Shown: positions 25,619 to 34,468 of the stretch, one piece after another
Layout: each line of letters starts with the position of its first letter
How positions within the stretch are numbered: position 1 is the stretch's first letter
Origin: Streptomyces sp. WAC 04229
GTDB lineage: Bacteria; Actinomycetota; Actinomycetes; Streptomycetales; Streptomycetaceae
Direction: 5' to 3'
NCBI RefSeq assembly: GCF_003947455.1
Contig: NZ_QHJH01000008.1
Coordinates: 1 to 64,000, forward strand
Length of the DNA stretch: 64,000 nucleotides
Position numbers and translations under genes: made by a program
Notes under the pieces: generated by a model
Seen by the model: the letters and a program-made list of their open reading frames with translations, nothing else
What the model was told of the DNA's origin: nothing
Database searches by the model: none

Positions 25619-27241
25619 ATGACCGGCGGTGCCACGCTCTCGGCAGCGGACGTGCTCGCGGACACCGCGCGGCGCACCCCGGGAAGCACGGCGGTGGTGG
25701 CCGGTCCCGAGCGCGTCTCCTACGGCGACCTGTGGCTGGCGGCGCGACGGTACGCGGCGGCGCTGCGCGAGCGAGGCGTCGCCCCCGGCGACCGGGTCGC
25801 GCTGCTGCTCCCCAACACACCCGTGTTTCCCGCGGCGTACTTCGGCGTCCTCGCGCTCGGCGCGACCGTCGTACCGGTGAACGCGCTCCTGAAGGCGGAG
25901 GAGATCGCGTACGTACTCCGGCACTCGGGGGCGCGTGCGGTGCTGTGCTCCGGGTCGCTCCTCGGTGAGGGTGAGCCGGCGGCGAAGCGCGCCGAAGTGC
26001 CGCTGCTGACGGTCGGTTCGGAGGCCGGCGCCACGGGCGGGTCGGCGCTCGACCGGCTCGTGGCACGGGCCGCGCCGATCGAGGCACCGGTGCCCCGTGC
26101 GCCGGACGACATCGCGCTGATCCTGTACACCTCGGGCACCACGGGCCGTGCCAAAGGCGCCATGATCAGCCACCTCAACCTGTTGTCGAACATCGACACG
26201 ACGATGCTCTCGCCCTTCGACATGGGTCCCGACGACGTCCTCCTCGGCTGCCTCCCCCTGTTCCACACCTTCGGCCAGGTCTGCGGCATGGGGACGTGCT
26301 TCCGAGCCGGCGCGACCCTCGTCCTGATGCCCCGCTTCACCCCCGAGGCGGCGCTCGACCTGATGGTGCGCGAACGCTGCACGGTCCTCATGGGCGTGCC
26401 GACCATGTACATCACGCTCCTCGAGGCCGCGGCCCGGGACGCCCGCCGCCCGCCGCTCGCCCGTGCGTACTCCGGCGGTTCGGCGCTCCCGGTCCGGGTG
26501 CTGGAGGACTTCGAGACGACCTTCGGCTGCCCCGTCTACGAGGGTTACGGACTGACCGAGACCTCCCCCTGCGTCGCCTACAACCAGAAGGCGTGGCCCC
26601 GGCGGCCCGGCACCGTCGGCCGGCCGATCAGGGGCGTGGAGGCGGAGATAGCCCGGGCGGACACCGAGGACCGCGTCGTGCTGCTCCCGCCGGGAGAGAT
26701 CGGCGAGATCGTGATTCGCGGCCACAACGTGATGGCCGGCTATCTGGACGACCCCGAGGCCACCGAGGCCGTGTTCGTGGACGGCTGGTTCCGCTCGGGC
26801 GATCTCGGCACGAAGGACGGCGAGGGCTGTCTGACCATCGTCGACCGCAAGAAGGACATGATCGTGCGGGGCGGCTACAACGTGTACCCGCGCGAGGTCG
26901 AAGAGGCGCTGTCCCGCCACCCGTGCGTCGCCCGGGCCGCGGTGATCGGCCTACCGGACGCCCGCTACGGCCAGGAGGTCTGCGCGGTGATCGTCCCCCG
27001 CCCGGACACCGCGCCGGACGCGTCGCTGGCACGGGACGTGATCGCCTGGGCCCGTGAGCGCATGGCCGCCTACAAGTACCCGCGCCGCGTGGAGTTCGTC
27101 GGCGCCCTCCCCTTGGGGCCGAGCGGCAAGGTCCTCAAGCGGGAACTGGCCGCCCTGCTGAGGAAGAGGACCGGCGAAGAAACCGGTACACGAGCCGAGA
27201 CGGGATCCGCCGACGGCGTGCGGACGGACGAGGCACCCTGA
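25619..27241 (+). CDS. Acyl-CoA ligase of the C5N (A-ring) pathway
   Basis: 540-aa ANL-superfamily AMP-forming ligase. A3-type P-loop YTSGTTGRAKGA, YEGYGLTETSP (A5), SGDLGTKD (A7), DRKKDMIVRGGYNVYPREVE (A8 hinge) and the catalytic Lys in PLGPSGKVLKRE (A10) are visible. In C5N pathways such a ligase activates 5-aminolevulinate as its CoA ester before ALAS closes the ring. It corresponds to the ligase among MoeA4/MoeB4; which symbol applies I cannot decide, and the partner amide synthetase is not in this window. ATG 25619 has only a weak ribosome site. A generic fatty-acid ligase is a less likely reading given the divergent ALAS. Right border of the cluster. Confidence 0.82.
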   Translation: MTGGATLSAADVLADTARRTPGSTAVVAGPERVSYGDLWLAARRYAAALRERGVAPGDRVALLLPNTPVFPAAYFGVLALGATVVPVNALLKAEEIAYVLRHSGARAVLCSGSLLGEGEPAAKRAEVPLLTVGSEAGATGGSALDRLVARAAPIEAPVPRAPDDIALILYTSGTTGRAKGAMISHLNLLSNIDTTMLSPFDMGPDDVLLGCLPLFHTFGQVCGMGTCFRAGATLVLMPRFTPEAALDLMVRERCTVLMGVPTMYITLLEAAARDARRPPLARAYSGGSALPVRVLEDFETTFGCPVYEGYGLTETSPCVAYNQKAWPRRPGTVGRPIRGVEAEIARADTEDRVVLLPPGEIGEIVIRGHNVMAGYLDDPEATEAVFVDGWFRSGDLGTKDGEGCLTIVDRKKDMIVRGGYNVYPREVEEALSRHPCVARAAVIGLPDARYGQEVCAVIVPRPDTAPDASLARDVIAWARERMAAYKYPRRVEFVGALPLGPSGKVLKRELAALLRKRTGEETGTRAETGSADGVRTDEAP

Positions 27242-27292
27242 CCGTGCGCCGCGCGGTTGTCGGCCGTGTCGTGCGGGCCGAGGACCGCGACG

Positions 27293-28096
27293 TCACCACT
27301 CGGCCTGGAGCAGCGAGAACCGTGCCCCCTCCGGATCCGCGACCATGGCCGTCCGGCCCCGGGGCGAGTCCTGGACCGGCTCGAGCACATGGCCGCCGAG
27401 GCCGACGAGCCGCTCCAGGGCCGCGTCCGCGTCGGCCACCTCGAAGTACGTCAGCCAGTGCGGCCCCCGGTCCCGGGGGAGCGCGCTGCCCAGGCCGTGG
27501 ATGCCGGCGACCGGGCGGCCGTCGAGGCGCAGGGTCACATGGTCGAAGCCGGCCGAGACCGACGGCGCCGGCTCGAAGCCGAACACCGTTGCGTAGAACT
27601 TGGCGACGTTCGCCGTCTCAAACGTGATCAGTTCGTTCCACGCCGGTGTGCCGGGCACGCCCGTGACGGCGGTGCCGAGGTGTTCCGCCGCCTGCCAGAC
27701 GCCGAAGACGGCACCCGAAGGGTCCGAGGCGATGGCCAGCCGGCCGGCCTCGCCCGCGTCCAGCGGGCCGACGCCGACCGTGCCACCGCACAGCCGCACC
27801 GTCTCGGCGGTGCGGTTCACGTCGTCGGAGGCGAAGTAGGGCGTCCAGGCGATGGGGAGCTGGCGGTCGGGCGGCAGTTGGCCGATTCCCGCCACTTCGT
27901 ACCCGTCGAGCAGGGCCCGCACGTAAGGGCCCAGTTGCTGGGGTCCGGGCCGGAACTCCCAGCCGAACAGGCCCCCGTAGAAGTCGTGGGTCGCGGCCGG
28001 TCCGTGCACCATCAGACTCACCCAGCAGGGTGCGCCGGGTGTGCGCCGGGCGTTCGTCCCACCGTTCCGGCCGACCGACCCCCGTGCGTCCGTCAT
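27293..28096 (-). CDS. VOC (glyoxalase/bleomycin resistance) family protein, two domains
   Basis: 267 aa made of two vicinal-oxygen-chelate units. The first starts about residue 19 (APCWVSLMVHGP, DFYGGLFGWEF) and the second about residue 145 (AWNELITFETANVAKFYATVFGFE), each ending in a DPxGA-like block (SDPSGAVFGVW; ADPEGARFSLLQ). Actinobacteria carry many such proteins; substrates are mostly unknown. ATG 28096 has AGAGAG about 7 bases upstream. It lies just outside the phosphoglycolipid cluster, convergent with the acyl-CoA ligase, and is probably a chromosomal neighbour. Confidence 0.85.
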   Translation of the reverse strand: MTDARGSVGRNGGTNARRTPGAPCWVSLMVHGPAATHDFYGGLFGWEFRPGPQQLGPYVRALLDGYEVAGIGQLPPDRQLPIAWTPYFASDDVNRTAETVRLCGGTVGVGPLDAGEAGRLAIASDPSGAVFGVWQAAEHLGTAVTGVPGTPAWNELITFETANVAKFYATVFGFEPAPSVSAGFDHVTLRLDGRPVAGIHGLGSALPRDRGPHWLTYFEVADADAALERLVGLGGHVLEPVQDSPRGRTAMVADPEGARFSLLQAEW

Positions 28097-28321
28097 CGTC
28101 ACTCTCTTCTCGGCCCTTGCGCGGGCCGTGCGTCCGCTTTCACTCCGACGGACCCCGCGCCGGTCCCGGCGCCGTGCGCCCCGGGTGCGCTCGTGGGGCA
28201 GTCCGGCCGCCCGGGTGGTACAGCATGTGCCCGAACCCGCACGCCTCGTGATCGGTACTGTCCGGCGGGCAGAGTAGCCCGACATCGACGCCTCGGCCAC
28301 TCGGTACGCCAGGATGGGGCC

Positions 28322-29173
28322 ATGAACGCCATCATCTCCGCATCCGAACTCATGAAGGAGCTGGCGGGCTCCAACCCGCCCGTCCTGCTCGACGTCCGCT
28401 GGCAGTTGAGCACGGCCGGGGCGGCGGGCGCCCCGCCCTTCGACGGCCGGGCCGAGTACGCCGCCGGGCACCTTCCCGGCGCCGTCTACGTCGACCTGGA
28501 CCGGGAACTCGCCTCCGCGCCCGGCGGGCGCGGTCGGCATCCCCTGCCGGACGTGGCCGAGTTCGGCGCGGCGATGCGCCGGGCGGGCGTGTCGTCGGGC
28601 CGGCCGGTCGTCGCCTACGACGGTGGGCAGGGGTGGGCGGCGGCCCGCGCGTGGTGGCTCCTGCACTGGACGGGTCACCCGAACGTGCGGGTTCTCGACG
28701 GCGGGTTGCCGTCCTGGGAGGCGCCGCTGTCGACGGACGTCCCGGTCCCCGAGGAGGGCGACTTCGCCCCGTCGCCGGGCGCGTCGGGGCTGCTGGACGC
28801 GGACGGTGCCGCCGCGCTGGCCCGCTCCGGGGTGCTGTTCGACGCCCGTGCGGGGGAGCGTTACCGGGGCGAGGTCGAGCCCATCGATCCCGTCGGCGGT
28901 CACATCCCGGGTGCCGTGTCCGCACCGACGACGGACAACGTGACGGCGGACGGCCGCTTCCTGCCCGCCGGGGAACTCCGGGCGCGTTTCAGGACACTCG
29001 GCGCCACGGAGGGCGACGAGGTCGGCGTCTACTGCGGCTCGGGCGTGTCGGGCGCCCACGAGGTGCTCGCCCTGGCGGTGGCGGGCATCCCGGCGGCGCT
29101 GTACGTGGGTTCGTGGTCGGAGTGGTCCTCGGACCCGTCCCGGCCGGTCGCGGTGGGACCGGATCCGCAGTAG
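28322..29173 (+). CDS. Sulfurtransferase (tandem rhodanese)
   Basis: 283 aa with an inactive N-terminal and an active C-terminal rhodanese domain. The catalytic loop is YCGSGVSG with Cys238; VLLDVRW and FDARAGERYRGE are the domain entry motifs. CGSGVS-type loops are typical of thiosulfate/3-mercaptopyruvate sulfurtransferases. ATG 28322 follows an AGGATGGGG stretch, which could serve as a ribosome site. It is monocistronic, divergent from the VOC gene, and ends ahead of a shared terminator with sepH. Confidence 0.87.
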   Translation: MNAIISASELMKELAGSNPPVLLDVRWQLSTAGAAGAPPFDGRAEYAAGHLPGAVYVDLDRELASAPGGRGRHPLPDVAEFGAAMRRAGVSSGRPVVAYDGGQGWAAARAWWLLHWTGHPNVRVLDGGLPSWEAPLSTDVPVPEEGDFAPSPGASGLLDADGAAALARSGVLFDARAGERYRGEVEPIDPVGGHIPGAVSAPTTDNVTADGRFLPAGELRARFRTLGATEGDEVGVYCGSGVSGAHEVLALAVAGIPAALYVGSWSEWSSDPSRPVAVGPDPQ

Positions 29174-29390
29174 GGGCGCGGAAGGCATGTACGGGGCGGG
29201 TCCGGTCGCCGGGTCTCGGAGCGGGGTGGACGCCGGGCCCCGGTGACGCCTCTCGGTGGTGGCGACCGGAGCGGACGGGCCGTGTGCGCGCTCGGCCGAG
29301 GGAGGCGGGCGCGGGCGGGGCGGCCGGGGCGCACCCGACGGGTGACCGGGCGGCCCCGCGACCGAACAGCACAAGGGTCCCGCGCACGGC

Positions 29391-29424
29391 ACCGGGGCCG
29401 CACCCGCGTGGGTACGGCCCCGGT
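29391..29424. terminator. Bidirectional hairpin terminator between rhodanese and sepH
   Basis: A perfect 10-bp repeat (29391-29400 with 29415-29424) has an inner CCC/GGG pairing, so the hairpin is larger than the outer stem. It lies between two convergent genes, 30 bp after the sepH stop. Confidence 0.65.
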
Positions 29425-29453
29425 CCGGGACGTAAGGGTGCGGTGCCCGGGCC

Positions 29454-30515
29454 CTACTCCTGCTTCTTGCGGCGGGTGCCGAAGACGATCTCGTCCCAGC
29501 TCGGCACCGCCGCGCGGCGGCCCGGCCGGACGCCGTCGGCCTCCGCCTGGCGGTCGGTGGAGCCGGTGAGCCGGTCGCGGTGACTGGCCACCGAGCGCGG
29601 CATCAGCACGTCGGCATAGGCGGAACCGGCCGACGCGGCGGGCGCCGGGGGCTCCTCCACCTCGGGCTCCTCGGCCGGTTCCTCCACCACCGGTTCCGGG
29701 GCGCGCTCGGGCACCACCAGGTCGCCGCGGAAGCTCGGTACGGCTTCCAGGAGGCTGGTGAGCGAGTCCCGTTCGCGTTCGGCGGAGGCGGTGACCGCGG
29801 TCTCCTCGGCGGGTTCGGACGGCGGCGGGGGCAGGCTCGGCCGCTCCCGCTGCTCCCGGTCGAGGGAGCGGTCAAGCGGCCGGTCGCGCGGCAGCCGGGC
29901 GATGCGCGGCACGAACGGGAAGCTGGGCTCGGCCGCGGCGAGGTCGTCGGACTCGCCGATCAGCGCGCGTGCCTCCGAGTCGACGGCCTGGACGAGCCGC
30001 CGGGGCGGGTCGTACGTCCAGCTCGCCGAGTGCGGTTCGCCGGCGACCACGTAGACCAGGAGTACTTCCCAGGTGCCGTCGTCGCGGCGCCAGGAGTCCC
30101 ACTGGACGGTGTCCTTGTCGGCGCCGCGCAGCAGCAGCCGCTCCTGGACCGCCTCGCCGAGGGGCGGCCCGGAGTTCTCGCCGGGGCGGCGGACGGGGGT
30201 CTTGCGGGCCCGCTCCGCCATGAAGGCGCGCTCGGCCAGCACGGGGCCCTCGAAGCGCCGTACGCGGTCGACGGGGATGCCGGCCATCTGGGCGACCTCT
30301 TCCGCGGTCGCGCCGGCACGTATACGCGCCTGGATGTCGCGGGGGCGGAGATGACTCTCCACCTCGATCTCGATCTGGCCGAGGCGGGGACGGTCGCCGC
30401 GCACGGCGACCCGGAGTCGTTCGTCGATCGGAAGCGTGTACTCCGTGCTGTCCGCAGCCTTCAGCACCAGCCGTGTGCCGTCATTCGAGACGGCCACGAC
30501 ACGCAGTTCGGGCAT
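29454..30515 (-). CDS. sepH: Cell division regulator SepH (DUF3071)
   Basis: 353 aa. The N-terminal DUF3071 domain (about residues 1-170) contains a helix-turn-helix-like segment at about 58-88 (DIQARIRAGATAEEV through VDRVRRFEG). The middle and C-terminus are Pro/Glu-rich and disordered, ending in a short conserved block with VPSWDEIVFG and a basic RRKKQE tail. SepH binds FtsZ directly and promotes its assembly during sporulation septation in Streptomyces (known for the family). ATG 30515 was selected because GGAGGT sits 6 bases upstream; the frame extends 30 codons further but without a ribosome site. Monocistronic. Confidence 0.92.
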   Translation of the reverse strand: MPELRVVAVSNDGTRLVLKAADSTEYTLPIDERLRVAVRGDRPRLGQIEIEVESHLRPRDIQARIRAGATAEEVAQMAGIPVDRVRRFEGPVLAERAFMAERARKTPVRRPGENSGPPLGEAVQERLLLRGADKDTVQWDSWRRDDGTWEVLLVYVVAGEPHSASWTYDPPRRLVQAVDSEARALIGESDDLAAAEPSFPFVPRIARLPRDRPLDRSLDREQRERPSLPPPPSEPAEETAVTASAERERDSLTSLLEAVPSFRGDLVVPERAPEPVVEEPAEEPEVEEPPAPAASAGSAYADVLMPRSVASHRDRLTGSTDRQAEADGVRPGRRAAVPSWDEIVFGTRRKKQE

Positions 30516-31023
30516 GGGGACCTCCCGGGTGGTGCCTGCCGACGTCACGTGCGTCGCTGCTTCCGCTCTGTCGAGTGTGGCCTGCCCGGGTGCAGCCTGC
30601 CACAACCTTGCCGAGTTGCCCGGCGTGTCGGGCGCGGGCCCTGGATCGCCGTTATGGCACGGTTACCTGTTCGCAACGCTAAGTGACCAACTCCGTCACC
30701 CTGTGCAACTAGCCCCCTCCCGGCGGTCCTTCAAGGCGCCGAACCCCCTGTCGGGAGACCGGACCCAGGGCTCGCAACAGTACTCCATTCGGGCCACGTG
30801 CGTGGATTGGCACGCCGCCCAACTTCTGACAAGAGGGGGTGCTTGGCCGTCCCCGCCGTGAATTGCGCGATCTTGGACGTGGCGTACTTCACGCAATCAC
30901 CAGAAACGGAACTAATGGTTTCGGCCGCACGTCCCTTTCTCGTGCAGTTGATCGGTCCCGTAGGGGAAAGGCAGGCAAGGTCAGAGGATGCGTGAAAAGT
31001 CCGGTGGCGCCGGGGAGGCGGAC
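30516..31023. other. Divergent intergenic region upstream of sepH
   Basis: About 500 bp with no supported gene and lower GC than its surroundings. It carries the promoters of sepH (leftward) and of the membrane protein at 31024 (rightward). Near-palindromic sequence occurs at about 30858-30899, where a GTGAATTGCG-like arm faces a CGCAATCAC arm; it could be a protein-binding site. Confidence 0.4.
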
Positions 31024-31857
31024 GTGCGTACGGAGGGGGAAACCAGGCGGATCGACCTGAGCGTCGCCCAGGTCGCGGGCAGCGCGCTGGCCGCCGTGGT
31101 GGCCGCCAAACTCGCCTCTTCGTTCGGCGTCTACGGCACGATCCTGGGCGCCGGTGTGATCAGCGTGGTCGCCACGTGCGGGGGCTCGGTCCTCCAGCAC
31201 TTCTTCAAGCGCACCGGGGAGCAGCTCCGGGTGAAGCGCACGGCCGCCGTCGCCCAGGGGGCGGGGCGCGGAGCGGAACCGGCTCCGGCGCCGGGCGAGT
31301 TCTCCGAGGGCACCGTCTACCGCGCGCGGACCACGGGCTGGAAGCGCCCGGTGCTCGCGGCGGCCCTCGTCTTCGGGGTCGCCATGGCCGGGATCACCAC
31401 GTACGAGCTCGCCTCCGGCGAGAACCTGAGCGGAGGCCACCGCACGACGGTCGGCAACGCCCTCTCCGGTCACAACAAGTCCGCTTCGGGCTCGGGAAAC
31501 TCCGATGATTCCGGCGATTCCGGCGATTCCGGGGACTCCGGGAACTCCGGGAACGGCAAGGGCGACCCGGGCGGTTCCGGGAACGCCGGGGACAACGGGT
31601 CGGGGAGCGACACCCCGGCCGCCACGCCGTCGGGAACCCCGAGCGGAACCGGCGACGACACCTTCCCGGGCGGCGACGCCGGGCAGGACGGCGGTACGGC
31701 GACCAGCCCGACGCCCACCCCTGACGCCACCGGGGACGAGGGCTCAGGCGACTCCGCGACCCCCGCCCCCGACGACTCGGCTACGGCCCCAGAACCCGGC
31801 GCAAGTAGTCGTTCAGGAACAGACGGTCAGGGTCAAGGCGGTCCCGCAGCGCAGTGA
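31024..31857 (+). CDS. Membrane protein with low-complexity Gly/Ser/Asp/Pro tail
   Basis: 277 aa; function unknown. Two hydrophobic segments (around residues 16-57) and a third (around 105-130, PVLAAALVFGVAMAGITTYE) anchor it, with a basic loop between. The rest, beyond about residue 150, is a disordered Ser/Gly/Asp then Thr/Pro-rich extension, probably outside the membrane. I chose GTG 31024 because GGGGAGG lies 5 bases upstream; an ATG at 30988 (12 codons earlier) is the alternative. The 3' end overlaps the convergent oxidase gene by 77 bp. Confidence 0.7.
   Translation: MRTEGETRRIDLSVAQVAGSALAAVVAAKLASSFGVYGTILGAGVISVVATCGGSVLQHFFKRTGEQLRVKRTAAVAQGAGRGAEPAPAPGEFSEGTVYRARTTGWKRPVLAAALVFGVAMAGITTYELASGENLSGGHRTTVGNALSGHNKSASGSGNSDDSGDSGDSGDSGNSGNGKGDPGGSGNAGDNGSGSDTPAATPSGTPSGTGDDTFPGGDAGQDGGTATSPTPTPDATGDEGSGDSATPAPDDSATAPEPGASSRSGTDGQGQGGPAAQ
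31507..31551 (+). repeat. Five tandem 9-bp repeats encoding Asp-Ser-Gly
   Basis: Five near-identical 9-mers of the form GAYTCCGGS (the last begins AAC) lie in frame within the membrane protein gene and encode DSG/NSG repeats. Such tracts vary in copy number by slippage. Confidence 0.85.
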
Positions 31858-33106
31858 ACTCGCCGAAGCGCGGGTAGACCCGGGAAAGGTACTCGGCGTC
31901 CCGGGTGTGCACCTTGCCCCAGTGCGGCCGTCCCTCGTGCGCCGTGAAGATGCGCTCGGCCGCGGTGAAGTACGCCTGGTAGGGCGTGCCCCGGAACATG
32001 TGCACGGCGATGTACGCGCTGTCGCGTCCCGAGGCGGTGGACAGCGTGATGTCGTCGGCCGGGGCCGTGCGCACCTCGACCGGGAAGCTGATCCTGAGCC
32101 GTGACCGGTCGACCATCGCCTTGAGTTCGCGCAGCGTCTCGACGACCGCCTCGCGCGGCACGGCGTACTCCATCTCCACGAACCGCACCCGGCGCGGCGA
32201 GGTGAAGACCTTGTGCGGGGTGTCCGTGTACGTCCGCGCGGAGAGCGCCTTGCTGGAGAAGCGGGCGATCGCCGGGATGGCGCCGGGGGCGGCGCGGCCG
32301 ATCCAGTTGGCGGCCTGGAAGGCGCCGTTGGACAGGAACTCGTCCTCGAACCAGCCCCGGATCCGGCCGACCGGCTGCTCCGGTCCGGCGCTGCGGTTGT
32401 TGCGCTTGGTGTTGGTGTTGCCGGTGTGCGGGAACCAGTAGAACTCGAAGTGCTCGTTCTCGGTCCACAGTTCGTCGAAGTCGGCGAGGACCCGCTCGAA
32501 GGGCATCGGTTCCTCACGCGCGGTGAGCAGGAAGAGCGGCTCCACGGCGAAGGTGAGGGCGGTGACGACGCCCAGCGCGCCCAGGCCGACCCGGGCGGCG
32601 GCGAACACCTCGGGGTTCTCCCGCTCGGAACAGGTCAGCACCGAGCCGTCCGCGGTGACCATTTCCAGCCCCCGGATCTGGGCGGCGATCGAGGCCGACT
32701 CGCGGCCCGTGCCATGGGTGCCGGTACTGGTGGCCCCGGAGACGGTCTGCTCCACGATGTCGCCCATGTTGGTCAGCGACAGCCCCTCACGCGCGAGGGC
32801 CAGGTTGAGCCGCTTGAGCGGGGTGCCCGCCTCCACCGTGACCGTCATGGCGGCACGGTCGATGTCGCGGATGCCCGTCAACAGTTGAGGGCGGATCAAC
32901 AGGCCGTCCGTCGCCGCTATGGAGGTGAAGGAGTGCCCGGTGCCGACCGCCTTGACCCGCAGCCCCTCCCCGGCCGCCGCGCGGACCGCGTCGGCCAGCT
33001 CCTCGACGGAGGCGGGAGCGACCTCCCGCGCGGGACGCGCGGAGACGTTGCCGCCCCAGTTACGCCATGTGCCGTTCCGGCCGTTCGCCGTGCGTGTGCT
33101 GCTCAA
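31781..33106 (-). CDS. FAD-linked oxidase of the D-arabinono-1,4-lactone oxidase family
   Basis: 441 aa with an N-terminal PCMH-type FAD domain (WRNWGGNVSARP start, VGTGHSFTSIAATDG, ISLTNMGD-like block followed by GATSTGTHGTG) and a C-terminal ALO substrate domain ending HWGKVHT and LNDYLRRVLGP. Family members oxidise sugar lactones or alditols; the substrate here is not known. TTG 33106 is inferred from GGGGAGG 5-6 bases upstream and from typical homologue starts. It overlaps the MFS gene end by 47 bp upstream and the membrane protein gene by 77 bp downstream. Confidence 0.85.
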   Translation of the reverse strand: MSSTRTANGRNGTWRNWGGNVSARPAREVAPASVEELADAVRAAAGEGLRVKAVGTGHSFTSIAATDGLLIRPQLLTGIRDIDRAAMTVTVEAGTPLKRLNLALAREGLSLTNMGDIVEQTVSGATSTGTHGTGRESASIAAQIRGLEMVTADGSVLTCSERENPEVFAAARVGLGALGVVTALTFAVEPLFLLTAREEPMPFERVLADFDELWTENEHFEFYWFPHTGNTNTKRNNRSAGPEQPVGRIRGWFEDEFLSNGAFQAANWIGRAAPGAIPAIARFSSKALSARTYTDTPHKVFTSPRRVRFVEMEYAVPREAVVETLRELKAMVDRSRLRISFPVEVRTAPADDITLSTASGRDSAYIAVHMFRGTPYQAYFTAAERIFTAHEGRPHWGKVHTRDAEYLSRVYPRFGEFTALRDRLDPDRLFLNDYLRRVLGP

Positions 33107-34304
33107 CGGTGCCTCCCCGACGCGGATCCGGCCGCTTGAGCCGGCGGTACCCGAGGAAACCGACCGCGACCGCGACGGCCCCGGCCACCGCCGGAACCCA
33201 GTACCCCGCACGTGCCCCGGAGGCGTCGATCACCCAGCCGCCGCCGGAGGAGCCGAGCGCGACCCCGACCGCGAGTCCGGTGCTCACCCAGGTCATGCCC
33301 TCGGTGAGCTGCGCGCGTGGTACGTGCTCTTCGATGAGGGACATCGTCGTGATCATCGTCGGAGCGATGGACAGACCCGCAACGAACAGCGCCGCGGCCA
33401 GAAACAGCAGGTTTCCGACCAGTAGCAGGGGGATCATACTCACGGCCATCGCACACACGCCCAGCAACCAGCGACGCTCGGGCGGACCGGCGAAGCGCAG
33501 CAGCCCGAAGATCATGGCCGCCGTGCACGACCCCGCCGCGTACAGGGCGAGGACGAGGCTGGCGGCGGCCTTGTGCCCCTCCTCCTCGGCGAACGCCACG
33601 GTGACGACGTCGATGGCCCCGAAGATCGTCCCCGTGGCCGCGAACGTGCCGACCAGGACCTGGAGGCCGCGCGAGCGCAGCGCGGTGCCGCCACCCTTGT
33701 GCTCACGCGGGTGCGGCACCGGCTCGGTGGCCCGCTGCGCGGTGAGCCAGAAGACGCCGGTCGCCAGGAAGCAGGCGGCGAGCAGCGGCCCGGCCTCCGG
33801 GAACCACGCCGTGGACAGGCCGATGGAGATGATCGGCCCGAAGATGAAGCAGATCTCGTCCACCACGGACTCGAAGGAGTACGCGGTGTGCAGCTGCGGG
33901 GTGCCCCGGTACAGGGCCGCCCAGCGGGCCCGGACCATTGCGCCGAGGCTCGGCACGCAGCCGATGCCGACGCAGGCCGCGAACAGCACCCAGTCCGGCC
34001 ACCCGTAGTGCGCGGCCGGCAGCAGCACCGCCGCCGCGGTCAGCGACACCAGGGTCGCCGGACGCAGCACCCGCCGCTGCCCGTAGCGGTCCACCAGGCG
34101 GGAGACCTGCGGTCCGGCCACGGCGGCGGCGAGCGCGATGGTGGCCGACAGCGCCCCGGCCAGTCCGTACCGCCCGGTGAGCTGCGAGATCATGGTCACC
34201 ACGCCGATGCCCATCATCGACAGCGGCATCCGGCCGAGGAAGCCCGCGGCGGAGAAGCCCTTGCTGCCGGGGGCGGCGAACAGGGCGCGGTAGGGGCTGG
34301 CCAA
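33060..34304 (-). CDS. MFS transporter
   Basis: 414-aa major facilitator with about 12 membrane helices. The loop-2 motif reads GPQVSRLVDRYGQRRVLRP, a recognisable G-x3-D-R-x-G-R-R-x2 signature; the C-terminus is basic and His-rich (EQHTHGERPERHMA). It resembles actinobacterial drug/metabolite exporters. TTG 34304 was picked for a GGAGA ribosome site 5 bases upstream; a GTG at 34415 would add 37 residues with no ribosome site. It ends in TAA, uncommon here. Divergent from ferrochelatase and co-directional with the oxidase. Confidence 0.82.
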   Translation of the reverse strand: MASPYRALFAAPGSKGFSAAGFLGRMPLSMMGIGVVTMISQLTGRYGLAGALSATIALAAAVAGPQVSRLVDRYGQRRVLRPATLVSLTAAAVLLPAAHYGWPDWVLFAACVGIGCVPSLGAMVRARWAALYRGTPQLHTAYSFESVVDEICFIFGPIISIGLSTAWFPEAGPLLAACFLATGVFWLTAQRATEPVPHPREHKGGGTALRSRGLQVLVGTFAATGTIFGAIDVVTVAFAEEEGHKAAASLVLALYAAGSCTAAMIFGLLRFAGPPERRWLLGVCAMAVSMIPLLLVGNLLFLAAALFVAGLSIAPTMITTMSLIEEHVPRAQLTEGMTWVSTGLAVGVALGSSGGGWVIDASGARAGYWVPAVAGAVAVAVGFLGYRRLKRPDPRRGGTVEQHTHGERPERHMA

Positions 34305-34468
34305 CGAGGTCTCCGGAAAAGGCTCGGCAACGCGCTCAGTAAGGTGCGAACACAGTCGATACAGATTACTCGCCGAAACGCCCGGAAACACCCCCGCGGA
34401 CCTGGTGGAACGCACGGTCGGTACCCCGCCGTTTCCTCGCTGTCAGTGCCTGGTGGCAGGATCGAGAC

